Shown here: positions 9,042 through 17,784 of the stretch, in pieces | Numbering within the stretch: the stretch's first letter is position 1 | Layout of the letters: each line of letters begins with the position of its first letter | From: Pseudogemmobacter hezensis | Lineage (GTDB): Bacteria > Pseudomonadota > Alphaproteobacteria > Rhodobacterales > Rhodobacteraceae | Length of the DNA: 64,000 bases | Assembly: GCF_013155295.1 (NCBI RefSeq) | Contig: NZ_JABJXT010000004.1 | Location: 124,001 to 188,000, forward strand | Direction: 5' to 3' | Notes under the pieces: model-generated | Database searches by the model: none | Told to the model about the DNA's origin: nothing | What the model saw: only the letters and a program-made list of their open reading frames with translations | Position numbers and translations under genes: made by a program

Positions 9042-10820
9042 TCAGTGGGCCCCGCCCGGCTGGTCGATATTGCCATGCAGCAGCGCCCGGCTTTCATCCA
9101 GGCCGCCCGATTGTTCCAGCACCATCCGCTCGGCGTCGCGGGTGCGGATATCGGCCATTGTATCCTCGACCAGGATCGGATCCTCGCCCAGCCGCAAGAG
9201 CGCCTCGCGCCCCATGACCATCGCCGATTCAAAGGTCTCGCGGATCTGGAAGGCCGCGCCATCGGCCAGCAGCTCCTGGGCGTGCTGGCGTGACAGGGCG
9301 CGGGCCATGACCGGAACCATCGGAAACTCATGCCGCGCCAGGCTGACAATATGCGAAATCGCTTCGCGCTCAGAGGCTGCGACCAGGATCAGGCTGGCGT
9401 GCTGCGCCCCTGCCGCATGCAGGATATCCAGCCGCGAGCCATCGCCGTAAAACACCCTGAACCCATATTGCCCCGCATCGCGGATCGCCTGGGGATCGGT
9501 GTCGATGATCGAGACCGAATAGCCCCGCGCCAGCAGCGGCTGGCTGACGATCTGGCCAAAGCGGCCAAAGCCGATCAGCAGCACCTGGCCCGCCAGCCCC
9601 TCGGGCGTGTCGAGCCCCTCCAGCGAGGGGGCGGCTTTGGGGGCCAGCCGGCCATGCGCGATGATCATCAGCGGCGTCAGCACCATCGAGATGATGATGA
9701 TCGCGGTCAGAGTGGCGTTCCATTCCGCGGTCAGGATGCCGAATTGCGTGGCGCTGGCGTAAAGGACAAAGGCGAATTCGCCACCCTGGGCCATCAGGAC
9801 CGCGCGTTCCAATGCCTCGGATTTCGGGGCTTTGGTGGCGCGGGCGACGCCGTAGATCACCAGCATTTTCAGGATCATATAGGCCGGAACAGAGATCAGG
9901 ATGATCGACCAGTTGCTGGCGATGATCTGCAGATCCAGCGCCATGCCGACGCCGATGAAAAACAGCCCCAGCAAAAGGCCGCGAAACGGTTCGATATCGG
10001 CCTCAAGCTGGTGGCGGAAACTGGATTCCGAGAAGAGAACCCCGGCCAGAAACGCCCCCATCGCCATGGAAAGCCCGCCCGCATTCATCAAAACCGCTGC
10101 GCCCAGCACCACCAGAAGGGCGGCGGCCGTCATCACCTCGCGCGCGCCAAAGCGCGCCAGCAGGCGAAACATCGGGTCCAGCAGGTAGCGCCCGGCCAGC
10201 ACCAGAACGAGGATCGCGCCCAGCCCGATGCCCACATTCGCCAGGCGGTCAGCCAGCGTCGCCTCTTCGGCACCAGGCGCCAGGAAAGCCACCAGCGCCA
10301 GCAGGGGCACAATCGCCAGATCCTCGAACAGAAGGATCGCAATCATCCGGCGGCCCTGGGGTTTGGCCATCTCGCCGCGTTCCTGAAGCATCTGCATGAC
10401 GATGGCGGTTGAGGTCAGCACAAAGCCGGTGCCCGCCACGAAACTGGCCGCCACCGGATAGCCAAGCGCGATGCCCACCCAGACCAGCGTTGCAATCGCA
10501 AGGCAGACCTGCAGCGCACCCAGGCCGAAAATCTCGCCCCGCATCGCCCAAAGCCGCGAGGGCTGCATCTCAAGCCCGATGATGAACAGGAAAAGCACGA
10601 CGCCCAGTTCGGCGATATGGATCACCGATTGCGCGTCGTGGAAAAAGCCAAAGCCCCATGGCCCGATTGCCAGCCCCGCCGCCAGATATCCCAGCACCGA
10701 GCCAAGGCCGATCCGGCGAAAGAGCGGCACCGCCAGCACCGCAGCCGCCAGCAAAACGACCACCGGGATCAGATCGAAACTGGCATGCGCGGCCCCGGCC
10801 GCCTGAGTTGGATCCGCCAT
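9042..10820 (-). CDS. CPA2-family monovalent cation:proton antiporter with RCK domain
   Basis: About 592 residues. The first 390 are a membrane domain with about 12 hydrophobic segments (for example LGVVLFLFIIGLEMQPSRL, typical of KefB/KefC and RosB-like antiporters). The C-terminal part is a TrkA-N/RCK nucleotide-binding domain with VLLIGFGRFGQ, an IIDTD strand end and FYGDGSR. It probably exchanges K+ for H+ at the inner membrane and is gated by a nucleotide or glutathione adduct. ATG at 10820 is preferred because GGGAAAGG lies upstream; the longer readings at 10847 and 10949 lack a good ribosome site. It is a single-gene unit ended by the terminator at 8903-8929. Confidence 0.85.
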   Translation of the reverse strand: MADPTQAAGAAHASFDLIPVVVLLAAAVLAVPLFRRIGLGSVLGYLAAGLAIGPWGFGFFHDAQSVIHIAELGVVLFLFIIGLEMQPSRLWAMRGEIFGLGALQVCLAIATLVWVGIALGYPVAASFVAGTGFVLTSTAIVMQMLQERGEMAKPQGRRMIAILLFEDLAIVPLLALVAFLAPGAEEATLADRLANVGIGLGAILVLVLAGRYLLDPMFRLLARFGAREVMTAAALLVVLGAAVLMNAGGLSMAMGAFLAGVLFSESSFRHQLEADIEPFRGLLLGLFFIGVGMALDLQIIASNWSIILISVPAYMILKMLVIYGVARATKAPKSEALERAVLMAQGGEFAFVLYASATQFGILTAEWNATLTAIIIISMVLTPLMIIAHGRLAPKAAPSLEGLDTPEGLAGQVLLIGFGRFGQIVSQPLLARGYSVSIIDTDPQAIRDAGQYGFRVFYGDGSRLDILHAAGAQHASLILVAASEREAISHIVSLARHEFPMVPVMARALSRQHAQELLADGAAFQIRETFESAMVMGREALLRLGEDPILVEDTMADIRTRDAERMVLEQSGGLDESRALLHGNIDQPGGAH

Positions 10821-11060
10821 TCGCGCAGCCTTTCCCGGGTCGAACATACCCGGCGTTACCAGTGACAAAACCGGCCAGGCAAATGCGCCAGCCGGGCGCG
10901 GTTTTGGGCCGCTTTCCCAGCCTTTATTGCGCCTTTTGGTCCCGATCAATCCGGCAATTATGATCAGATCATCTGACAGCCGCGCACAATAGCGCAGCGA
11001 GGGCGCATCGGGGCCGCATCGGTGGCGCAGCGCAGCGGGCGGGCCGCAAAATGCGGCAGA

Positions 11061-12026
11061 TCAGCGGGCGGCGGCGCCGCGTTCCTGGGCGCGCGCCGGG
11101 GTGACGCCGAAGGTGCGCTTGAAGGCGGTCGAGAAATTCGCCGGGCTGGAATAGCCCGCCAGATGCGCTGCCTGCGCCACATTCACCGCGCCCCGGCTAA
11201 GGGCGGTAAAGGCCGCATCCAGCCGCTGGGCGCGGATGAACTCGCCGGGGCTGCAGTCAAGCTGTCTGCGGCACAGCCGCTGCAGGCTGCGCAGCCCAAG
11301 GCCACAGGCCCGCGCCAGCGTCTCTGGCGCAAGCGCCGGGTCGTCAAGATGGCCCGCGATATAGCCAGCCAGCGTCGCAATCCGGGGGTCAGACAGGTTT
11401 TCGCCCAAAGGCGCCAGGCTGTGGGCATCATCGTCCGCGATATCCTGGCCCGCGCAATCATGGCCCGCGATCCCGGCGCGAAGGGCGGCGGGGGGCGGTT
11501 CGGCGGCCTCAAGGGCGGCGCGGTAAAGCTCGATCCCGCGCGACATCAGCAAAAGGCTGCCATGGCCGGGCCGGCGCGAATCAAAGGTGCCGCCGCGATG
11601 GGCCTCGGTAATGCTTTGCGCCAGCCGCAGCATCGCGGCATCGGGCGTCCAGATGCGATGTGAGATGCCATTTTGCACCCCCCGCCCAAAGCCCGCCGCC
11701 ACCCCGCGCACCTCGCCCGCATGATCCAGCCAGTCGGGATCGGTGGTGATCGCAATCTTGACCAGCGGATGGCCATAGCTTTCGAAATACTGCAGCTGCG
11801 CCTCGGCCCCGATGCGCAAAAGCAGCGCCTTTGGCCCCGGATCATCGGGCATCACGGTGGAAAGCGTGATCTGGGTCTGGTTGACGCGAAAGCGCTGATG
11901 GCCGTTCAGCAGCAAAAGCAGCATCTGCTTTGGCGCGACCATGCCCGCGCTGAGATCCTCTACGCCGGTCACCCGCTCATGCATGACGCCGATGCGCAGA
12001 TTTCCGGGATAGCGAAAGACGGTCAT
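11061..12026 (-). CDS. AraC-family regulator next to second siderophore receptor
   Basis: About 321 residues with a C-terminal double helix-turn-helix (ETLARACGLGLRSLQRLC and AQAAHLAGYSSPANFSTAF). It is divergent from a TonB receptor and esterase, suggesting siderophore-responsive control. The reading frame stays open upstream to 12347, but that extension would run into the receptor gene and covers an A/T-rich stretch. The ATG at 12026 gives the usual family length, so I chose it, with low certainty about the exact start. Confidence 0.75.
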   Translation of the reverse strand: MTVFRYPGNLRIGVMHERVTGVEDLSAGMVAPKQMLLLLLNGHQRFRVNQTQITLSTVMPDDPGPKALLLRIGAEAQLQYFESYGHPLVKIAITTDPDWLDHAGEVRGVAAGFGRGVQNGISHRIWTPDAAMLRLAQSITEAHRGGTFDSRRPGHGSLLLMSRGIELYRAALEAAEPPPAALRAGIAGHDCAGQDIADDDAHSLAPLGENLSDPRIATLAGYIAGHLDDPALAPETLARACGLGLRSLQRLCRRQLDCSPGEFIRAQRLDAAFTALSRGAVNVAQAAHLAGYSSPANFSTAFKRTFGVTPARAQERGAAAR

Positions 12027-12204
12027 GACGGGCTGCGCATGGCTGATGACGCCCGGGCAAACAAGATTGTCGCCATAACAAAACCCCAGAAAATGGTGCC
12101 GCCGTCCCGCCTCATATAATACCTGCCCAAAATACTCAAGAACTCGGCAATCCGGTCTGACAGCCGTCAGGCGGCCTTTTGCCGGGGTTGTGAAAGGATG
12201 GATC
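12027..12204. promoter_or_regulatory. Divergent promoter region
   Basis: This is the space between the AraC regulator and the TonB receptor, much more A/T-rich than its surroundings. It holds TATAAT at 12114-12119 on the plus strand and TATTAT in the same place on the minus strand, both good -10 candidates. No convincing -35 box was found, so the exact promoters are unresolved. Confidence 0.45.
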
Positions 12205-14328
12205 ATGGCAGGAAAAATGACGCAGGGGCTGTTGCTGGCGACCAGCGCCTGGATGGTGCTGGCCCCGCTGGCACAGGCGCAGACCACCGGCGAGGGCGCG
12301 GCCCAGGACAGCAAGAGCCTGGGCACGATCCATCTGGATGGCACCAAAGGCTATGTGGCCGGCAAATCGCGTGCGGGCACCAAGACAGACACCCCGCTTG
12401 AGGAAACCCCGGCCTCGGTCTCGGTGGTGACAGAGGCGCAGATCGCCGATCAGGGCGCGAAATCGGTGGCCCAGGCGCTGCGCTATACGCCGGGCGTCTC
12501 GGCGGAATATCGCGGCGCCTCGAACATCAGCGATGAGGTCTATATGCGCGGCTTTGGCTATGCGCCGCGCTATGTGGACGGGCTGGCTTTTGGCGGCTCT
12601 GGCCAGCAGATCGACGCCTGGGCGCTGGAAAGCGTGGCAGCGGTCAAGGGCCCGGCCTCGGTGCTTTATGGTCAGGCCAGCCCCGGCGGGCTGATCGATT
12701 CCACCACCAAAAAGGCCGATGGCCGCACCATCAACCACATCGGCATGTCGACCGGATCGCATAGCCGCGCCGAGGCCCGTTTCGACTTTGCCCGCCAGAT
12801 CGAGGGCACCGATCTGGCCTGGCGTTTTGTCGGCAATGCCGCCCAGGCCGATACCCAGGAAAAAGGCCTGCAGACGCGCCGCCTGATGCTGGCCCCCTCG
12901 GTCCGCTGGACCCCCGATGATGCCACCAGCCTGACCGTCTTTGCGATGTATCAGCGCGAGCCCGATGCCGGTTACCGCAATTTCCGCGAATATCTGGGCA
13001 CTGTGGTCCCCACCACCTATGGCTATATCCCCGCCGATTTCCTGGTGGGTCAGGCCGATTTTGAACGCTCCAGCCGCACTGCCCATTCGCTGGGCTTCGA
13101 TTTCGAACATAAACTCAGCGAGACCCTGACGCTGCGCAGCAAGGGCCGGATCTCGCAGGGCGACTGGACGCAGCGCACGCTGGTCTGGGGCAGCCTGGCC
13201 GCCGATGAGCGCACCATCTCGCGCAGCGTGACGGAAAGCTATTCCGAGACCCGTCAGGCCACGCTCGACAATCAGGCAGAGCTGAAGTTCCGGACCGGGG
13301 CGGCCGAGCATACGCTGCTTGCGGGCTTTGATGTGCAATATACCAGGGGCCGTTCGTCCGGGACCTCGGGGGCGGCGGTCAATCCGATCGACTGGACCAA
13401 TCCGGGCGCCAGCACCATCGGCACCATCGGCGCACCGCGCAATACCAATGACAGCACCAGCCATACCCGCCAGCATGGGCTTTATCTGCAGGATCAGATC
13501 GCCTGGAACGGGCTGAACGTGCAGGCCGGGCTGCGCTATGACTGGGCGACCAGCGTCTCGCAAAACAACATCAGCGGCAATCGCACCCATATCGATTCAG
13601 AGGCGCTTTCGGGCCGCCTGGGCGCGCTTTACGACTGGGGCAATGGCTTTGCGACCTATGCCAGCTATTCGACCTCTTTCGAGCCGGTCAATCAGGTGCC
13701 GCAGGCCGGGGAATCCGCCTTTGATCCGACCGAGGGCAAGCAGCTAGAGGTTGGCGTGAAATGGGCCAACAGCGATGACAGCCTGACGGCGACGCTGTCG
13801 GTCTATGACCTGCGCCAGACCAATGTGATGAAATCGGTGCCCGGCACCTCGCCCGCCCGCTATGAGCAGGTCGGCGAGATCCGCAGCCGTGGCGTCGAGC
13901 TTGAGGTGCAGGGCCAGGTGACCGAGGCCTTCTCGATGATCGGCTCTTACAGCTATAACGACTCGCGCATCTCGAAGTCGAACAATGCCGCAGAGGTCGG
14001 GCTGCACAATGACCGCGTGCCGATGCATCAGGCGGCGCTTTGGGGCAAATACAGCTTTGAAAGCGGCTGGGATCTGGCGCTTGGCCTGCGTTACATGGGC
14101 ACCAGCTTTGACCGCACCAATCAGTGGAACGCCCCGGCGGTGACCCTGGTCGATCTGGCGGTGGGCTATGATCTGGGCCGCTTCGACAGCCGCTATGACG
14201 GGATGCGCGCCCAGCTGAACGTGACCAACCTGACGGATGAGTTCTATACCGCCTCTTGCGCCAGCCGCTTTGCCTGCTTCGTCGGCAATGAGCGCAACGT
14301 CACCCTGGCCCTGGACTACCAATGGTAA
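12205..14328 (+). CDS. TonB-dependent siderophore receptor (hydroxamate/ferrichrome type)
   Basis: About 707 residues. A signal peptide (GLLLATSAWMVLAPLAQAQ) is followed by a plug with the TonB-siderophore pattern: TPLEETPASVSVVTEAQIADQ, ALRYTPGVSAEYRG, VYMRGFGYAPRYVDGL and KGPASVLYGQASPGGLI. The barrel ends in tryptophan (LALDYQW). The plug pattern resembles FhuA/FoxA-like receptors. ATG at 12205 has AAAGGA upstream; the GTG at 12190 has none. The stop overlaps the start of the esterase gene, so the two are probably translated together. Confidence 0.88.
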   Translation: MAGKMTQGLLLATSAWMVLAPLAQAQTTGEGAAQDSKSLGTIHLDGTKGYVAGKSRAGTKTDTPLEETPASVSVVTEAQIADQGAKSVAQALRYTPGVSAEYRGASNISDEVYMRGFGYAPRYVDGLAFGGSGQQIDAWALESVAAVKGPASVLYGQASPGGLIDSTTKKADGRTINHIGMSTGSHSRAEARFDFARQIEGTDLAWRFVGNAAQADTQEKGLQTRRLMLAPSVRWTPDDATSLTVFAMYQREPDAGYRNFREYLGTVVPTTYGYIPADFLVGQADFERSSRTAHSLGFDFEHKLSETLTLRSKGRISQGDWTQRTLVWGSLAADERTISRSVTESYSETRQATLDNQAELKFRTGAAEHTLLAGFDVQYTRGRSSGTSGAAVNPIDWTNPGASTIGTIGAPRNTNDSTSHTRQHGLYLQDQIAWNGLNVQAGLRYDWATSVSQNNISGNRTHIDSEALSGRLGALYDWGNGFATYASYSTSFEPVNQVPQAGESAFDPTEGKQLEVGVKWANSDDSLTATLSVYDLRQTNVMKSVPGTSPARYEQVGEIRSRGVELEVQGQVTEAFSMIGSYSYNDSRISKSNNAAEVGLHNDRVPMHQAALWGKYSFESGWDLALGLRYMGTSFDRTNQWNAPAVTLVDLAVGYDLGRFDSRYDGMRAQLNVTNLTDEFYTASCASRFACFVGNERNVTLALDYQW

Positions 14329-16007
14329 AAGCATCTGATCGCATGACGGGGGGCCTGGTGGCCCCTCAAACTGCCGCCAGACAGATCTCCCGGGCCGTGG
14401 TCCGGGATTTTCTGCATCTGTGTGCCGGCCATATCCGTATGGGTCTGCTGGCGTTTTCAGTGACGGCTTTGCTGGCCGCGCCGGATCTGGCCCGCGCCGA
14501 TCTGACGCAACTGCAGCCCGGCCAGGCGTTGCGCACGGAAATCGGGGCGCAAAGCGCCGATTTCGCGCTGGAAACCAGCCCCGGCGACTATCTGGCGGGC
14601 CGGATCAGCGGCGCGGGCCAGGCGGTCAGCGCCGATCTGCTGTTCCCCGATGGCCGCCATTTCCGCCGCCTCAGCGCAGGTTCAAGTGGCGAGATCCGCT
14701 TTCAGCTGGTCTCCGAAAGCGAGGGGCTGATCCTGCGCCTTGGCGGCGAAGGCCCGGTCACGCTGCTGCTTGAGACCCGGCTTGCCCTGCAGATGCAGAC
14801 CCCGCCCGCGCCGGAATGGCTGAGCCCGCGCATCGCGCAGATGGCGGCGGAGCTTGCCGCCGGCGGCACGACCGGGGCTTTCTGGCAAGAGATCACCGCC
14901 AATGGCACGCCCCTGATCGAGACGGTTGAGGGCAAGACTATAATGACCTTCCTCTGGCGCGGGGCCACGCGCAATGTGCGGCTGATCGGCGGCCCTTCGA
15001 ATGACCATGAATGGCTGGCGCGGCTGGGCGAATCTGACATCTGGTTCAAAAGCTTTGAGGTGCCGCCGGGCACGCGCCTGTCGTATCAGCTGGCCCCCGA
15101 TGTGCCCGATATCCCCGGCACCGCGCGGGCCAGACGCGGCGCGCTTTCCGCCACCGCCCAGGTCGATCCGCTGAACAAAGCGCCCTGGCCCGCAGACGCG
15201 CCGGACCGTTTCAGCCAGGAGGCCAGTGTCGCGCTGCCCGATGCGCCGCTGCAACCAGGCTGGCCGCCCGCACCTGATGCCAGCCCGCAGATCAGCCGTT
15301 TCGCCTTCGACAGCCCGGCCCTTGGCAACAGCCGCGAGATCACCATCAGCCAGCCGCAGGATCTGGACCCCACCGACCCGGATCTGGTCCTTCTGTTTCT
15401 CTTCGATGGCGAGCGGGCGCAAAGCGATGTGCAGGCCCCGGCGCTGCTGGATGGGCTGACCCGCGCAGGCCGCCTGCCGCCGGTGGTTGCGGTGATGATC
15501 CCCTCGATCGACAGCGCAACCCGCGCGCGCGAGCTGCCAGGAGACAGGGTTTTCGCCGATGTTCTGGCCGATGACCTGCTGCCAGAGGTGCTGGCCCGCG
15601 CCGGGATCCGCGCCAATCCCGCCCGCACGGTGCTGGCGGGGGCCAGCTATGGCGGGCTGGGGGCGGCGCGGATCGCCATTCAGCGCCCCGATGCCTTTGG
15701 CAATGCGCTGTCGATGTCGGGCTCTTTCTGGTGGGCGCCCGAGGGGGTGGACACCGATGGCACACCCTGGGTCGCCTCGCTGATCGCGGGCGGTGAAAAG
15801 CTGCCCCTGCGGGTGTTCCTGTCGGGGGGGCTGTTTGAAACCGGGCGCGACGGCACGGCGGGGATCCTTGAGACTTCCCGCATCCTGCGCGACACGCTGC
15901 GCCTGAAAGGCTATGAAACCCATTGGCGCGAATATGCGGGCGGGCATGACTATGTCATCTGGCGCGGTGCCCTGGCCGATGGGCTGATTGCACTTTTCGG
16001 CAAGTGA
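14322..16007 (+). CDS. Enterochelin esterase-like protein, probably exported
   Basis: Up to 561 residues. The C-terminal half is an esterase-D-type alpha/beta hydrolase with a nucleophile elbow GASYGG (Ser near residue 443), an LLFLFDGE strand and a late GGHDYVIW segment that supplies the His. The central part resembles the N-terminal domain of Fes (FLWRGATRNVRLIGG). It would hydrolyse an ester-bonded siderophore to release iron. A hydrophobic stretch (LLAFSVTALLAAPDLARA) lies near residues 41-58; if translation starts at 14439 this is a normal signal peptide, making it an IroE-like periplasmic enzyme. The start is uncertain (14322, 14343, 14397 or 14439). Confidence 0.78.
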   Translation: MVKASDRMTGGLVAPQTAARQISRAVVRDFLHLCAGHIRMGLLAFSVTALLAAPDLARADLTQLQPGQALRTEIGAQSADFALETSPGDYLAGRISGAGQAVSADLLFPDGRHFRRLSAGSSGEIRFQLVSESEGLILRLGGEGPVTLLLETRLALQMQTPPAPEWLSPRIAQMAAELAAGGTTGAFWQEITANGTPLIETVEGKTIMTFLWRGATRNVRLIGGPSNDHEWLARLGESDIWFKSFEVPPGTRLSYQLAPDVPDIPGTARARRGALSATAQVDPLNKAPWPADAPDRFSQEASVALPDAPLQPGWPPAPDASPQISRFAFDSPALGNSREITISQPQDLDPTDPDLVLLFLFDGERAQSDVQAPALLDGLTRAGRLPPVVAVMIPSIDSATRARELPGDRVFADVLADDLLPEVLARAGIRANPARTVLAGASYGGLGAARIAIQRPDAFGNALSMSGSFWWAPEGVDTDGTPWVASLIAGGEKLPLRVFLSGGLFETGRDGTAGILETSRILRDTLRLKGYETHWREYAGGHDYVIWRGALADGLIALFGK

Positions 16008-16015
16008 TGGCGAGG

Positions 16016-16061
16016 CCCGGGCGGGGGACGGCGAAATATCTTGCCGCATATCCCGCCCGGG
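16016..16061. repeat. Inverted repeat after the esterase gene
   Basis: CCCGGGCGGG at 16016-16025 and its exact complement at 16052-16061, with a 26-base loop. It lies just after the esterase stop and before the next gene. It could be a weak transcription-ending hairpin; no T tract follows. Confidence 0.35.
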
Positions 16062-16092
16062 AATAGTAAGGGAAAAATTCCTTCGGTGAGCC

Positions 16093-16791
16093 ATGATCGC
16101 AGATAAAATCACGCTTTGCCTGACCATGGGCCGCCGCCCCGATCTGCTGCGCCAGACGCTGCAAAGCCTGAAAGGCCTGCCCCCCATGGCGGTGCTGGCG
16201 ATCAATGATTTCGGCGATGAGGAAACCAATGCCGTTTTCCGCGAGATGTGCCCGCATGGCCGCCTGATTGATGCGGGGCGGCACCTCGGCCATCACGGCG
16301 CGGTCGATCTGATGTATGCCGAGGTGAAAACCCCCTATATCTTCCATTGCGAGGACGACTGGGGCTTTACCCGCACCGATTTTCTGGAAGATGCGGTTCG
16401 GCTGTTGCATACGGATCCGCTGATCTCGGTCGTATGTCTGCGGGCCAGCGGTGATATTCCGCTCTCTGATGCTGATCGCAAGCTGGTGCAAAACGAGACC
16501 CGCGACGGCATCGCCCTGCAACGGATGGAGGCGGTGCATCCGCAATGGCACGGCTTCAGCTTCAACCCGCATCTGGCCGAAAAGCGGCTTTGGGAAGAGC
16601 TGGGCGGCTTTTCGCAATTCGAAAAAGAGCGCTATGTCTCGCGGTTTTTGCGGGCGAAAGGGCGCTATGTGGCGTTTCTTCTGCCCGAGGCCTGCCGCCA
16701 TATCGGCGACAATCGGTCAAACACGCCGGGCCGCGACAGCCTGTTCCGCCGCGTCAAGAAATGGCTGCGCGGGATCAAAAGCGTCAGCTAA
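16093..16791 (+). CDS. Glycosyltransferase family 2-like protein
   Basis: 232 residues. The start (KITLCLTMGRRPDLLRQTLQSL) and the acidic motif HCEDDWG near residue 87 fit a GT-A fold glycosyltransferase acting on a nucleotide sugar. It has no membrane segment. It is a single gene on the plus strand next to the leftward LPS cluster, so a role in LPS or another surface glycan is likely but not shown. Donor and acceptor are unknown. Confidence 0.7.
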   Translation: MIADKITLCLTMGRRPDLLRQTLQSLKGLPPMAVLAINDFGDEETNAVFREMCPHGRLIDAGRHLGHHGAVDLMYAEVKTPYIFHCEDDWGFTRTDFLEDAVRLLHTDPLISVVCLRASGDIPLSDADRKLVQNETRDGIALQRMEAVHPQWHGFSFNPHLAEKRLWEELGGFSQFEKERYVSRFLRAKGRYVAFLLPEACRHIGDNRSNTPGRDSLFRRVKKWLRGIKSVS

Positions 16792-16839
16792 GCCGCATCA
16801 GCGGGCCTTGCCGCATATCGGGGGCAGGGCCCTCAGCCC

Positions 16840-17784
16840 TTAAAGGTCGTCGGCATCTGAAAGATCGGCGACCGGGGCGGCAGCGGCCCCGACGCGCCAG
16901 CGGCGATGCATCCAGATCCATTGATCGGGATGTTTGCGCACCTGTGCCGCCAGGCTGTCATTCAGGGCCTGGGTGGTGACCAGCGGGTCCCCCGCCGGGA
17001 TCGGGGCCTCTGTGATCAGGTCAAAGCCCAGGTCGGGGCGGCGAATGCCATAGGCCGGCACGATCAGCGCGTTGTATTTCAGCGCCATCTCGGCCACCGA
17101 CAGCGAGGTCATCGCCTGGTGCCCCATGAAATCAAGCGGCACGCCCGAATACATATGCTGATCCAGCACCACCCCCAGCATGCCGCCGCCTTTTAAAAAG
17201 CGCAGCATCTCGGCCATGCCATTGCGGTTGCGGGGGAAAAGCGGCTCGCCGATCCGCTCGATGGTTGAGACGTAGTGATCGTTGAAAAAGCGGTTCACCA
17301 TCGGCTTGTAAAGCCCGCCGACCGGATAGCCCCGCGCGATCAGCGCGGCGCGCATGGCGTCGTAATTGCCGATATGGCCGGTGACCAGCAGGACCGGGCG
17401 GCCCTGGCGATGCGCCTCTTCCAGGGCAGCGATGCCTGGGCCCTGCAGCGGCTCGGCAGCGATGCGGCGGCTGAATTCCTCGGGCGAGTAAAGCTCGATC
17501 ATGGTGCGGCCAAAGCTGGCGGGCACCTCGCGCTGCAGGCGGCGGATCTCGGCCTCTGGCAGGTCGGGCATGATCAGCTTCAGGTTCTCGCGGATGCGCC
17601 CGCGCCAGTTGGTGAAACGCGACAACAGCCGCAAAAACCAGGCCGCAATCGCCAGCCGCTGCCGCCAGGGAAAGCGCAGCATCAGCCAAAGCGCCGCCCG
17701 CAGGATCCGGTCGGTGACCCAGTCAAGCGCGGTCTCAAGGCGGTTGCGGCTGTGACCGCTGGATTTGTTGATCGGCGATTTCAT
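16840..17784 (-). CDS. Lipid A lauroyl/myristoyl acyltransferase (LpxL/HtrB family)
   Basis: 314 residues. An N-terminal hydrophobic helix (RILRAALWLMLRFPW) anchors it at the inner membrane, and the acyltransferase motif HIGNYD (HX4D) follows near residue 130. It transfers a secondary acyl chain to Kdo-lipid IVA. Its start overlaps the waaA stop by 4 bases, matching the order of the pathway: waaA adds Kdo, then this enzyme acylates. Confidence 0.85.
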   Translation of the reverse strand: MKSPINKSSGHSRNRLETALDWVTDRILRAALWLMLRFPWRQRLAIAAWFLRLLSRFTNWRGRIRENLKLIMPDLPEAEIRRLQREVPASFGRTMIELYSPEEFSRRIAAEPLQGPGIAALEEAHRQGRPVLLVTGHIGNYDAMRAALIARGYPVGGLYKPMVNRFFNDHYVSTIERIGEPLFPRNRNGMAEMLRFLKGGGMLGVVLDQHMYSGVPLDFMGHQAMTSLSVAEMALKYNALIVPAYGIRRPDLGFDLITEAPIPAGDPLVTTQALNDSLAAQVRKHPDQWIWMHRRWRVGAAAAPVADLSDADDL

